A DNA stretch of 64,000 nucleotides, taken from Primulina eburnea. Lineage: Eukaryota; Streptophyta; Magnoliopsida; Lamiales; Gesneriaceae. A program made the translations under genes and the position numbers. How positions within the stretch are numbered: the first letter of the stretch is position 1; each line of letters starts with the position of its first letter. The notes below the pieces were generated by a model that searched no databases, was not told the DNA's origin, and saw nothing but the letters and a program-made list of their open reading frames with translations. Location: contig NW_027330861.1 in assembly GCF_022965805.1 (NCBI RefSeq), forward strand, positions 310,001-374,000, in the 5' to 3' direction. This document shows, piece after piece, positions 1-12,749 of this stretch.

Positions 1-2621
1 TAGATTACAACAATATTAAGCAAAGTTTAGCTCATAAAGTAATCCAAAAATAGAATCCCTCCCCTTCTTAGTCCTAGGCAACCCCAAAATAAAGTCCATA
101 GAAATGTCAATCCAAGTTCTTTTTAAGAATAGCACGCAAAAGTGTACCCAAAGTTCTATTGAAAACTTCAGTTTATCCATCCGTTTGAGGATGACAAGTA
201 GTAGATTACAACAACATTGAGCAAAGTTTAGCCCATAAAGTAATCCAAAAATAGAATCTCTCCCCTTCTTAGTCCTAGGCAACCCCAAAATAAAGTCCAT
301 AGAAATGTCAAATCAAGTTCTTTTAAGAATAGCACGCAAAAGTGTACCCAAAGTTCTATTGGCAACTTCAGTTTGTCCATCCGTTTGAGGATGACAAGTA
401 GTAGATTACAACAATATTGAGCAAAGTTTGGCCCATAAAGTAATCCAAAAATAGAATCCCTCCCCTTCTTAGTCCTAGGCAACCCCAAAATAAAGTTCAT
501 AGAAATTTCAATCCAAGTTCTTTTTAAGAATAGCACGCAAAAGTGTACCCAAAGTTCTATTGACAACTTCAGTTTGTCCATCCGTTTGAGGATGACAAGT
601 AGTAGATTACAACAATATTGAGCAAAGTTTAGCTCATAAAGTAATCCAAAAATAGAATCCCTCCCCTTCTTAGTCCTAGGCAACCCCAAAATAAAGTCCA
701 TAGAAATTTCAATCCAAGTTCTTTTTAAGAATAGCACGCAAAAGTGTACCCAAAGTTCTATTGACAACTTCAGTTTGTCCATCCGTTTGAGGATGACAAG
801 TAGTAGATTACAACAATATTGAGCAAAGTTTAGCCCATAAAGTAATCCAAAAATAGAATCCCTCCCCTTCTTAGTCCTAGGCAACCCTAAAATAAATCCA
901 TAGAAATGTCAATCCAAGTTCTTTTTAAGAATCCCTCCCCTTCTTAGTCCAAGACAACTTAAAATAAAGTCCATAGAAATGTCATTCCAAGTTCTTTTAA
1001 GAATAGCACGCAAAAGTGTTCCCAAAGTTCTATTTACAACTTCAGTTTTTCCATCCGTTTGAGGATGACAAGTAGTAGATTACAACTTTATTGTGCAAAT
1101 TTTAGCCCATAAAGTAATCCATAAATAGAATCCCTCCCCTTCTTAGTCCTAGGCAACCCCAAAATAAAGTCCATAGAAATGTCAATCCAAGTTCTTTTAA
1201 GAATAACACGCAAAAGTGTACCAAAAGTTCTATTGACAACTTCAGTTTGTCCATCCGTTTGAGGATGACAAGTAGTAGATTACAACAATATTGAGCAAAG
1301 TTTAGCCCATAAAGTAATCCAAAAATAGAATCCCTACCCTTCTTAGTCCTAGACAACCCCAAAATAAAGTCCATAGAAATGTCAATCCAAGTTATTTTTA
1401 AGAATAGCACGCAAAAGTGTACTCAAAGTTCTGTTGACAACTTCAGTTTGTCCATCCGTTTGAGGATGACAAGTAGTAGATTACAACAATATTGAGCAAA
1501 GTTTCGCCCATTAAGTAATCCAAAATTAGAATCCCTCCCCTTCTTAGTCCTAGGCAACCCCAAAATAAAGTCCATAGAAATGTCAATCCAAGTTCTTTTA
1601 AGAATAGCACGCAAAAGTGTACCCAAAGTTCTATTGACAACTTCAGTTTGTCCATCCGTTTGAGGATGACAAGTAGTAGATTACAACAATATTGAGCAAA
1701 GTTTGGCCCATAAAGTAATCCAAAAATAGAATCTCTCCCCTTCTTAGTCCTAGGCAACCCCAAAATAAAGTCCATAGAAATGTCAATCCAAGTTCTTTTA
1801 AGAATAGCACGCAAAAGTATTCCTAAAGTTCTATTTACAACTTCAGTTTTTCCATCCGTTTGAGGATGACAAGTAGTAGATTACAACTTTATTGTGCAAA
1901 TTTTAGCCATAAAGTAATCCATAAATAGAATCCCTCCCTTCTTAGTCCTAGGCAACCCCAAAATAAAGTCCATAGAAATGTCAATCCAAGTTCTTTTAAG
2001 AATAGCACGCAAAAGTGTACTCAAAGTTCTGTTGACAACTTCAGTTTGTCCATCCGTTTGAGGATGACAAGTATTAGATTACAACAATATTGAGCAAAGT
2101 TTCGCCCATTAAGTAATCCAAAATTAGAATCCCTCCCCTTCTTAGTCCTAGGCAACCCCAAAATAAAGTCCATAGAAATGTCAATCCAAGTTCTTTTAAG
2201 AATAGCACGCAAAAGTGTACCCAAAGTTCTATTGATAACTTCAGTTTGTCCATCCGTTTGAGGATGACAAGTAGTAGATTACAACAATATTGAGCAAAGT
2301 TTGGCCCATAAAGTAATCCAAAAATAGAATCTCTCCCCTTCTTAGTCCTAGGCAACCCCAAAATAAAGTCCATAGAAATGTCAATCCAAGTTCTTTTAAG
2401 AATAGCACGCAAAAGTATTCCCAAAGTTCTATTTACAACTTCAGTTTTTCCATCCGTTTGAGGATGACAAGTAGTAAATTACAACTTTATTGTGCAAATT
2501 TTAGCCCATAAAGTAATCCATAAATAGAATCTCTCCCCTTCTTAGTCCTAGGCAACCTCAAAAAAAAGTCCATAGAAATGTCAATCCAAGTTCTTTTAAG
2601 AATAGCACGCAAAAGTGTACC
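1..2621 (-). repeat. Integrase-derived 200-bp satellite, block 1
   Basis: Head-to-tail monomers of about 200 bp run from the first base to the insertion at 2622. This block is more diverged than later ones, with private variants such as the 'tttcgcccattaag' and 'aaaattagaat' monomer types. A three-monomer unit is duplicated with a 598-bp offset (about 1411-2008 against 2009-2606). A truncated 74-bp monomer lies around 930. Open frames across monomers exist only because the unit descends from coding sequence, and I see no gene. The block ends in GTACC (2617-2621), which is repeated at 4730-4734 on the far side of the solo LTR. Confidence 0.97.
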
Positions 2622-4729
2622 TGTGGGGACCCGGACGCTAATCATCTTCTTAATCATAGTTGGGATTTAATTATCAGTTAAGATTACACAGGGTCTAAAA
2701 AATTTTTTCTTTTTAAAATATAAAACCTGCGGAAGGTAATGGCGTCTAATAATATACATATCTGTATAAAATACAATTCAGTATTAACATACAATAATCT
2801 AGTCTAAGGTTCAACTACTAAATTCAAGTAATAAAACCAAGTCTACTGTAAGTCCGGAATCACCACGCTAACTCGTCTTCTCTCATCGTCATCTTGACCC
2901 TGATCCAGCCCCACCTGTTGTCATGCACACATACAAAACAAGACAACAGCCGGATAACTCCGGTGAGAATAAATCCCAGTATAAAACATGGTAAACATGC
3001 ATATACACATAATAATTCATGAAACATGCTGTCATGAATAAATCCATATATTTCATAATCTATGAAATTAAATCAAATAAGCATGCAACTCAAATCCGAT
3101 AAACATGCATAAACAATCTAAATCATACAAACATGCTATCATGCCTGAAAGCAATAACGATGGGCCCCATGATCTAGGAACCACATCCATATAAGCATGC
3201 AGTCCTAATCAAATCATGTCTAGACTTGACTCGACTAGAACTCTAGGGATCCCGGTGTGAATAAGACGTCACTACCTACCCTCCAATCGGGGTAATGTAC
3301 GTCTCATTCCTAGACTTCGGTCTGAACTGTATCAACGGCGGCAATAAGAGTAATACCTACTCCTATGCTGAGATACACCGAAACGTCTAGTAATTTGACA
3401 ATGCCTGTCAAAGACTCTCCTATCTTAACTGCAATGAATAACAATCTGTAAACAAAGCATAATCATATTCATAACTGAATATCACAATTTATCTTACCTG
3501 CTTGAATACAATTCTATAATCAAAGCATAATCTGGTAACAAAATAAACAATAATCTAATATGTGATTTTATTGGGAAACTCAAATTAATCTAATTTGAGT
3601 TATGCTTCCCGAATATCACATGAATTATACCTTTATCTTCCCCGTCTGAGGAAGAAGAATTCTCGAAGTCCAGTCTGTCCATCTTCAATCTGAAATGACC
3701 AGAATAAATACATTGTATCAATGTGTAGCTCAATACATAATCTGTTCTGACCAATACTCAAATCAGTATACAATCTGATCAATATCTGAACAAGATACAA
3801 TCTAATTCATGTCATCGACATTACAATACAATCTGAATAATTACAGAGTCTGATCAATCTCAATCAATACTGAATCTGATCAATATCAATCAACTGATGT
3901 TTCGACGGTATAATAATACAAGTCTGAATAACCCCGTCAATCTGAACATCACAAATGTAATACTGAACTCATAATCTGTGCCCACCTAATTCATATTCTG
4001 AATATTAACACAATTCTGATATAAAATCTCAGTCAATATCTTTCAAAAATCATAACAATTACAGAAACGGTCTGTTCTTTAATCTGACTTCAATTCCATA
4101 ATGTCTACGGTAGCAGAAACATCATATCTGATTCACATTCAATTCTGACAATATCATAAATTCAAATCTTGTCTAAACGTAACAAAACTTACGTCCAATT
4201 GTAGCTATCGTTGCCAGGAACTCGGTACCGAAGTCGGATTTCAATTCAGATAGACGGTTTACTCGCAAATCAATTCCTAAGAAAAGAACAAAGCTTTTCC
4301 CTCAAATCTCGATTTTCTGTTGAAGGAATGAATAAGGAATCGTGTATATATATATATATATCCGTAACATGCAAGAAAGCAAATGGCACAACCTTCATTT
4401 TACACGTCGCTCGCTAGGGCGGTCAAAAACGTCCGCTAGGGCGAGGGAGTTTCGGTCGAGATACTCGATTGAACATCTCATCTCGCTAGGGCGGTCAAAC
4501 TTGCTCGCTAGGGCGAAGCACTTTCGGCCCTCACAAATTAAACATCTCGCTCGGGCGGATAAAATTTAACGCTCGGGCGCGAGATGTTCGGCCTAACATC
4601 TTGAGGTGTTCGGTTTAACATCTTGGCTTAACATAAACCAACGCCCGGCTTCATCATTTGAGTTCCTATGACTTCCATTACGTCAATTAATCAACGTCTG
4701 ATTAAAATGATTAAATCTCGGGCATTACA
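2622..4729 (-). mobile_element. Solo LTR (2108 bp) of a Ty3/gypsy-type retrotransposon
   Basis: The segment begins TGTGGGGACC and ends GGGCATTACA on the plus strand, so on the minus strand it is a TG...CA LTR starting TGTAATGCCC. It is flanked by a perfect 5-bp duplication, GTACC at 2617-2621 and 4730-4734, taken from the satellite. There is no internal domain, primer-binding site or second LTR, so this is a solo LTR left by recombination between the two LTRs of a full element. The orientation is inferred from the likeness of its minus-strand start (TGTAATGCCCGAG) to the other LTRs here (TGTAGTAGCCCG, TGTAATAGCCGAG) and from the TATA-like run downstream of its motif array. It has no coding content; the rest is AT-rich LTR sequence with many 'caatctgaat'-like short words. 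Confidence 0.93.
4345..4579 (-). promoter_or_regulatory. Putative U3 promoter of solo LTR: paired CGCTMGGGCG motifs plus TATA run
   Basis: Six copies of CGCT(A/C)GGGCG lie at 4412, 4434, 4484, 4506, 4549 and 4570. They form three pairs spaced 21-22 bp, and the pairs recur every 65-72 bp. On the minus strand they sit just upstream of a (TA)8 run at 4345-4360 that could serve as a TATA box. The placement matches U3 enhancer-plus-core-promoter structure. Function is inferred from layout only. Confidence 0.55.
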
Positions 4730-5814
4730 GTACCCAAAGTTCTATTGACAACTTCAGTTTGTCCATCCGTTTGAGGATGACAAGTAGTAGATTACAACAA
4801 TATTGAGCAAAGTTTAGCCCATAAAGTAATCCAAAAATAGAATCCATCCCCTTCTTAGTCCTAGGCAACCCCAAAATAAAGTCCATAGAAATGTCAATCC
4901 AAGTTCTTTTAAGAATAGCACGCAAAAGTGTACCCAAAGTTCTGTTGACAACTTCAGTTTGTCCATCCGTTTGAGGATGACAAGTAGTAGATTACAACTT
5001 TATTGAGCAAAGTTTAGCCCATAAAGTAATCCATAAATATAATCCCTCCCCTTCTTAGTCCTAGGCAACCCCAAAATAAAGTCCATAGAAATGTCAATCC
5101 ATGTTCTTTTTAAGAATAGAACGCAAAAGTGTACCCAAAGTTCTTTTGACAACTTCAGTTTGTCCATCCGTTTGAGGATGACAAGTAGTAGATTACAACA
5201 ATATTGAGCAAAGTTTAGCCCATAAAGTAATCCAAAAATAGAATCCCTCCCCTTCTTAGTCCTAGGCAACCCCAAAATAAAGTCCATAGAAATGTCAATC
5301 CAAGTTCTTTTAAGAATAGCACGCAAAAGTGTACCCAAAGTTCTATTGACAACTTCAGTTTGTCCATCCGTTTGAGGATGACAAGTAGTAGCTTACAACA
5401 ATATTGAGCAAAGTTTAGCCCATAAAGTAATCCAAAAATAGAATCCCTCCCCTTCTTAGTCCTAGGCAACCCCAAAATAAAGTCCATAGAAATGTCAATC
5501 CAAGTTCTTTTAAGAATAGCACGCAAAAGTGTTCCCAAAGTTCTATTTACAACTTCAGTTTTTCCATCCGTTTGAGGATGACAAGTAGTAAATTACAACT
5601 TTATTGTGCAAATTTTAGCCCATAAAGTAATCCATAAATAGAATCTCTCCCCTTCTTAGTCCTAGGCAACCCCAAAAAAAAGTCCATAGAAATGTCAATC
5701 CAAGTTCTTTTAAGAATAGCACGCAAAAGTGTTCCCAAAGTTCTATTTACAACTTCAGTTTGTCCATCCGTTTGAGGATGACAAGTAGTAGATTACAACA
5801 ATATTGAGAAAAGT

Positions 5815-8800
5815 TTAGCACATAAAGTAATCAAAAAATAGAATCCCTCCCCTTCTTAGTCCTAGGCAACCCCAAAATAAAGTCCATAGAAATGTCAATC
5901 CAAGTTCTTTTAAGAATAGCTCGCAAAAGTGTACCCAAAGTTCTATTGACAACTTCAGTTTGTCCATCCGTTTGAGGATGACAAGTAGTAGATTACAACA
6001 ATATTGAGCAAAGTTTAGCCCATTAAGTAATCCAAAAATAGAATCCCTCCCCTTCTTAGTCCTAGGCAACCCCAAAATAAAGTCCATAGAAATGTAAATC
6101 CAAGTTCTTTTTAAGAATCCCTCCCCTTCTTAGTCCTAGACAACCCCAAAATAAAGTCCATAGAAATGTCAATCCAAGTTCTTTTAAGAATAGCACGCAA
6201 AAGTGTTCTCAAAGTTCTATTTACAACTTCAGTTTGTCCATCCGTTTGAGGATGACAAGTAGTAGATTACAACTTTATTGTTCAAATTTTAGCCCATAAA
6301 GTAATCCATAAATAAAATCCCTCCACTTCTTAGTTCTAGGCAACCCCAAAATAAAGTCCATAGAAATGTCAATCCAAGTTCTTTTAAGAATAGCACGCAA
6401 AAGTGTACCCAAAGTTTTATTGACAACTTCAGTTTGTCCATCCGTTTGAGGATGACAAGTAGTAGATTACAACAATATTGAGCAAAGTTTAGCCCATAAA
6501 GTAATCCAAAAATAGAATCCCTCCCCTTCTTAGTCCTAGGCAACCCAAAAATAAAGTCCATAGAAATATCAATCCAAGTTCTTTTTAAGAATAGCACGCA
6601 AAAGTGTACCCAAAGTTCTATTGACAACTTCAGTTTGTCCATCCGTTTGAGGATGACAAGTAGTAGATTACAACAATATTGAGCAAAGTTTAGCCCATAA
6701 AGTAATCCAAAAATAGAATCCCTCCCCTTCTTAGTCTTAGGCAACCCCAAAATAAAGTCCATAGAAATGTCAATCCAAGTTCTTTTAAGAATAGCACGCA
6801 AAAGTGTACCCAAAGTTCTGTTGACAACTTCAGTTTGTCCATCCGTTTGAGGATGACAAGTAGTAGATTACAACTTTATTGAGCAAAGTTTAGCCCATAA
6901 AGTAATCCATAAATACAATCCCTCCCCTTCTTAGTCCTAGGAAACCCCAAAATAAAGTCCATAGAAATGTCAATCCTTGTTCTTTTTAAGAATAGCACGC
7001 AAAAGTGTATCCAAAGTTCTATTGACAACTTCAGTTTGTCCATCCGTTTGAGGATGACAAGTAGTAGATTACAACAATATTGAGCAAAGTTTAGCCCATA
7101 AAGTAATCCAAAAATAGAATCCCTCCCCTTCTTAGTCCTAGGCAACCCCAAAATAATGTCCATAGAAATGTCAATCCAAGTTCTTTTAAGAATAGCACGC
7201 AAAAGTGTACCCAAAGTTCTATTGACAACTTCAGTTTGTCCATCCGTTTGAGGATGACAAGTAGTAGATTACAACAATATTGAGCAAAGTTTAGCCCATA
7301 AAGTAATCCAAAAATAGAATCCCTCCCCTTCTTAGTCCTAGGAAACCCCAAAATAAAGTCCATAGAAATGTAAATCCAAGTTCTTTTAAGAATAGCACGC
7401 AAAAGTGTTCCCAAAGTTCTATTTACAACTTCAGTTTTTCCATCCGTTTGAGGATGACAAGTAGTAAATTACAACTTTATTGTGCAAATTTTAGCTCATA
7501 AAGTAATCCATAAATAGAATCCCTCCACTTCTTAGTCCTAGGCAACCCCAAAAAAAAGTCCATAAAAATGTCAATCCAAGTTCTTTTAAGAATAGCAAGC
7601 AAAAGTGTTCCCAAAGTTCTATTTACAACTTCAGTTTGTCCATCCGTTTGAGGATGACAAGTAGTAGATTACAACAATATTGAGCAAAGTTTAGCCCATA
7701 AAGTAATCAAAAAATAGAATCCCTCCCCTTCTTAGTCCTAGACAACCCCAAAATAAAGTCCATAGAAATGTCAATCCAAGTTCTTTTTAAGAATAGCACG
7801 CAAAAGTGTACCCAAAGTTCTATAGACAACTTCAGTTTGTCCATCCGTTTGAGGATGACAAGTAGTAGATTACAACCATATTGAGCAAAGTTTAGCCCAT
7901 AAAGTAATCCAAAAATAGAATCCCTCCCCTTCTTAGTCCTAGGCAACCCCAAAATAAAGTCCATAGAAATGTCAATCCAAGTTCTTTTAAGAATAGCACG
8001 CAAAAGTGTTCCCAAAGTTCTATTTACAACTTCAATTTTTACATCCGTTTGAGGATGACAAGTAGTAAATTACAACTTTATTGTGCAAATTTTAGCCCAT
8101 AAAGTAATCCATAAATAGAATCCCTCCCCTTCTTAGTCCTAGGCAACCCCAAAAAAAAGTCCATAGAAATGTCAATCCAAGTTCTTTTAAGAATAGCACG
8201 CAAAAGTGTACCCAAAGTTCTATTGACAACTTCAGTTTGTCCATCCGTTTGAGGATGACAAATAGTAGATTACAACAATATTGAGCAAAGTTTAGCCCAT
8301 AAAGTAATCCAAAAATAGAATCCCTCCCCTTCTTAGTCCTAGGCAACCCCAAAATAAAGTCCATAGAAATGTCAATCCAAGTTCTTTTAAGAATAGCACG
8401 CAAAAGTGTACCCAAAGTTCTATTGACAACTTCAGTTTGTCCATCCGTTTGAGGATGACAAGTAGTAGCTTACAACAATATTGAGCAAAGTTTAGCCCAT
8501 AAAGTAATCCAAAAATAGAATCCCTCCCCTTCTTAGTCCTAGGCAACCCCAAAATAAAGTCCATAGAAATGTCAATCCAAGTTCTTTTAAGAATAGCACG
8601 CAAAAGTGTTCCCAAAGTTCTATTGACAACTTCAGTTTGTCCATCCGTTTGAGGATGACAAGTAGTAGATTACAACAATATTGAGCAAAGTTTAGCCCAT
8701 AAAGTAATCCAAAAATAGAATCCCTCCCCTTCTTAGTCCTAGGCAACCCCAAAATAAAGTCCATAGAAATGTCAATCCAAGTTCTTTTAAGAATAGCACG

Positions 8801-10892
8801 CAAAAGTGTACCCAAAGTTCTATTGACAACTTCAGTTTGTCCATCCGTTTGAGGATGACAAGTAGTAGATTACAACCATATTGAGCAAAGTTTAGCCCAT
8901 AAAGTAATCCAAAAATAGAATCCCTCCCCTTCTTAGTCCTAGGCATCCCGAAAATAAAGTCCATAGAAATGTCAATCCAAGTTCTTTTAAGAATAGCACG
9001 CAAAAGTGTTCTCAAAGTTCTATTGACAACTTCAGTTTGTCCATCCGTTTGAGGATGACAAGTAGTAGCTTACAACAATATTGAGCAAAGTTTAGCCCAT
9101 AAAGTAATCCCAAAATAGAATCCCTCCCCGTCTTAGTCCTAGGCAACCTCAAAAATAAAGTCCATAGAAATGTCAATCCAAGTTCTTTTAATAATAACAC
9201 GCAAAAGTGTACCCAAAGTTCTATTGACAACTTCAGTTTGTCCATCCGTTTGAGGATGATAAGTAGTAGATTACAACAATATTGAGCAAAGTTTAGCACA
9301 TAAAGTAATCAAAAAATAGAATCCCTCCCCTTCTTAGTCCTAGGCAACCCCAAAATAAAGTCCATAGAAATGTCAATCCAAGTTCTTTTAAGAATAGCAC
9401 GCAAAAGTGTACCCAAAGTTCTATTGACAACTTCAGTTTGTCCATCCGTTTGAGGATGACAAGTAGTAGATTACAACAATATTGAGCAAAGTTTAGCCCA
9501 TTAAGTAATCCAAAAATAGAATCCCTCCCTTTCTTAGTCCTAGGCAACCCCAAAATAAAGTCCATAGAAATGTAAATCCAAGTTCTTTTTAAGAATCCCT
9601 CCCCTTCTTAGTCCTAGACAACCCCAAAATAAAGTCCATAGAAATGTCAATCCAAGTTCTTTTAAGAATAGCACGCAAAAGTGTTCTCAAAGTTCTATTT
9701 ACAACTTCAGTTTGTCCATCCGTTTGAGGATGACAAGTAGTAGATTACAACTTTATTGTGCAAATTTTAGCCCATAAAGTAATCCATAAATAAAATCCCT
9801 CCACTTCTTAGTCCTATGCAACCCCAAAATAAAGTCCATAGAAATGTCAATCCAAGTTCTTTTAAGAATAGCACGCAAAAGTGTACCCAAAGTTCTATTG
9901 ACAACTTCAGTTTGTCCATCCGTTTGAGGATGACAAGTAGTAGATTACAACAATATTGAGCAAAGTTTAGCCCATAAAGTAATCCAAAAATAGAATCCCT
10001 CTCCTTCTTAGTCCTAGGCAACCCCAAAATAAAGTCCATAGAAATATCAATCCAAGTTCTTTTTAAGAATAGCACGCAAAAGTGTACCCAAAGTTCTATT
10101 GACAACTTCAGTTTGTCCATCCGTTTGAGGATGACAACTAGTAGATTACAACAATATTGAGCAAAGTTTAGCCCATAAAGTAATCCAAAAATAGAATCCC
10201 TCCCCTTCTTAGTCTTAGGCAACCCCAAAATAAAGTCCATAGAAATGTCAATCCAAGTTCTTTTAAGAATAGCACGCAAAAGTGTACCCAAAGTTCTGTT
10301 GACAACTTCAGTTTGTCCATCCGTTTGAGGATGACAAGTAGTAGATTACAACTTTATTGAGCAAAGTTTAGCCCATAAAGTAATCCATAAATATAATCCC
10401 TCCCCTTCTTAGTCCTAGACAACCCCAAAATAAAGTCCATAGAAATGTCAATCCATGTTCTTTTTAAGAATAGCACGCAAAAGTGTACCCAAAGTTCTAT
10501 TGACAACTTCAGTTTGTCCATCCGTTTGAGGATGACAAGTAGTAGATTACAACAATATTGAGCAAAGTTTAGCCCATAAAGTAATCCAAAAATAGAATCC
10601 CTCCCCTTCTTAGTCCTAGGCAACCCCAAAATAAAGTCCATAGAAATGTCAATCCAAGTTCTTTTAAGAATAACACGCAAAAGTGTACCCAAAGTTCTAT
10701 TGACAACTTCAGTTTGTCCATCCGTTTGAGGATGACAAGTAGTAGATTACAACAATATTGAGCAAAGTTTAGCCCATAAAGTAATCCAAAAATAGAATCC
10801 CTCCCCTTCTTAGTCCTAGGCAACCCCAAAATAAAGTCCATAGAAATGTCAATCCAAGTTCTTTTAAGAATAGCACGCAAAAGTGTACCCAA
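5815..10892. repeat. 3.48-kb higher-order duplication within the satellite
   Basis: The stretch of about 5815-7414 recurs at about 9293-10892 with a constant 3478-bp offset. Diagnostic shared variants include 'gcccattaag' (6019 against 9497), the unusual 'atgtaaatcc' followed by the truncated monomer (6117 against 9595), and 'aaataaaatccctccac' (about 6310 against 9788). The intervening 7.4-9.29 kb does not keep this register, so the copy was reshuffled after duplication. Boundaries were judged by eye. Confidence 0.75.
8461..8660 (-). pseudogene. Representative satellite monomer: fused fragment of a Ty3/gypsy integrase core
   Basis: On the minus strand this unit reads, in one frame from 8660, [16 protein letters not shown] then [10 protein letters not shown] and directly [18 protein letters not shown], then GRDSIF to about 8511. 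One frame over, the next bases read FWITLWAKL...STT into the following CHPQ. Aligned by eye to the integrase of the gag-pol element at 46857-49367, the WIDISMDF piece matches its residues about 565-587 (first catalytic Asp, D571). The FW...RAIL piece matches about 641-684 (catalytic Glu, E668). The 54 or so residues between, with the second Asp (D632), are absent. The two pieces sum to 66-67 codons, the full monomer. A stop (TAA) precedes STT and the two pieces are out of frame at the deletion, so no integrase can be made. The parent element is not in this window; its wording differs from the element at 44962-52793. Confidence 0.88.
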
Positions 10893-12749
10893 AGTTCTAT
10901 TGACAACTTCAGTTTGTCCATCCGTTTGAGGATGACAAGTAGTAGCTTACAACAATATTGAGCAAAGTTTAGCCCATAAAGTAATCAAAAATAGAATCCC
11001 TCCCCTTCTTAGTCCTAGGCAACCCCAAAATAAAGTCCATAGAAATGTCAATCCAAGTTCTTTTAAGAATAGCACGTAAAAGTGTACCCAAAGTTCTATT
11101 GACAACTTCAGTTTGTCCATCCGTTTGAGGATGACAAGTAGTAGATTACAACAATATTGAGCAAAGTTTAGCCCATAAAGTAATCCAAAAATAGAATCCC
11201 TCCTCTTCTTAGTCCTAGGCATCCCGAAAATAAAGTCCATAGAAATGTCAATCCAAGTTCTTTTAAGAATAGCACGCAAAAGTGTTCCCAAAGTTCTATT
11301 GACAACTTCAGTTTGTCCATCCGTTTGAAGATGACAAGTAGTAGCTTACAACAATATTGAGCAAAGTTTAGCCCATAAAGTAATCCCAAAATAGAATCCC
11401 TCCCCGTCTTAGTCCTAGGCAACCCCAAAAATAAAGTCCATAGAAATGTCAATCCAAGTTCTTTTAAGAATAACACGCAAAAGTGTACCCAAAGTTCTAT
11501 TGACAACTTCAGTTTGTCCATCCGTTTGAGGATGACAAGTAGTAGATTACAACAATATTGAGCAAATTTTAGCCCATAAAGTAATCCAAAAATAGAATCC
11601 CTCCCCTTCTTAGTCCTAGGCAACCCCAAAATAAAGTCCATAGAAATGTCAATCCAAGTTCTTTTAAGAATAGCACGCAAAAGTGTACCCAAAGTTCTAT
11701 TGACAACTTCAGTTTTTCCATCCGTTTGAGGATGACAAGTAGTAGCTTACAACAATATTGAGCAAAGTTTAGCCCATAAAGTAATCAAAAATAGAATCCC
11801 TCCCCTTCTTAGTCCTAGGCAACCCCAAAATAAAGTCCATAGAAATGTCAATCCAAGTTCTTTTAAGAATAGCACGCAAAAGTGTACCCAAAGTTCTATT
11901 GACAACTTCAGTTTGTCCATCCGTTTGAGGATGACAAGTAGTAGATTACAACAATATTGAGCAAAGTTTAGCCCATTAAGTAATCCAAAAATAGAATCCC
12001 TCCCCTTCTTAGTCCTAGGCATCCCGAAAATAAAGTCCATAGAAATGTCAATCCAAGTTCTTTTAAGAATAGCACGCAAAAGTGTACCCAAAGTTCTATT
12101 GACAACTTCAGTTTGTCCATCCGTTTGAGGATGACAAGTAGTAGATTACAACAATATTGAGCAAAGTTTAGCCCATTAAGTAATCCAAAAATAGAATCCC
12201 TCCCCTTCTTAGTCCTAGGCAACCCCAAAATAAAGTCCATAGAAATGTCAATCCAAGTTCTTTTTAAGAGTCCCTCCCCTTCTTAGTCCTAGACAACCCC
12301 AAAATAAAGTCCATAGAAATTTCAATCCAAGTTCTTTTAAGAATAGCACGCAAAAGTGTTCCCAAAGTTCTATTTACAACTTCAGTTTGTCCATCCGTTT
12401 GAGGATGACAAGTAGTAGATTACAACTTTATTGTGCAAATTTTAGACCATAAAGTAATCCATAAATAGAATCCCTCCACTTCTTAGTCCTAGGCAACCCC
12501 AAAATAAAGTCCATAGAAATGTCAATCCAAGTTCTTTTAAGAATAGCACGCAAAAGTGTACCCAAAGTTCTATTGACAACTTCAGTTTGTCCATCCGTTT
12601 GAGGATGACAAGTAGTAGCTTACAACAATATTGAGCAAAGTTTAGCCCATAAAGTAATCCAAAAATAGAATCCCTCCCCTTCTTAGTCCTAGGCAACCCC
12701 AAAATAAAGTCCATAGAAATGTCAATCCAAGTTCTTTTAAGAATAGCAC

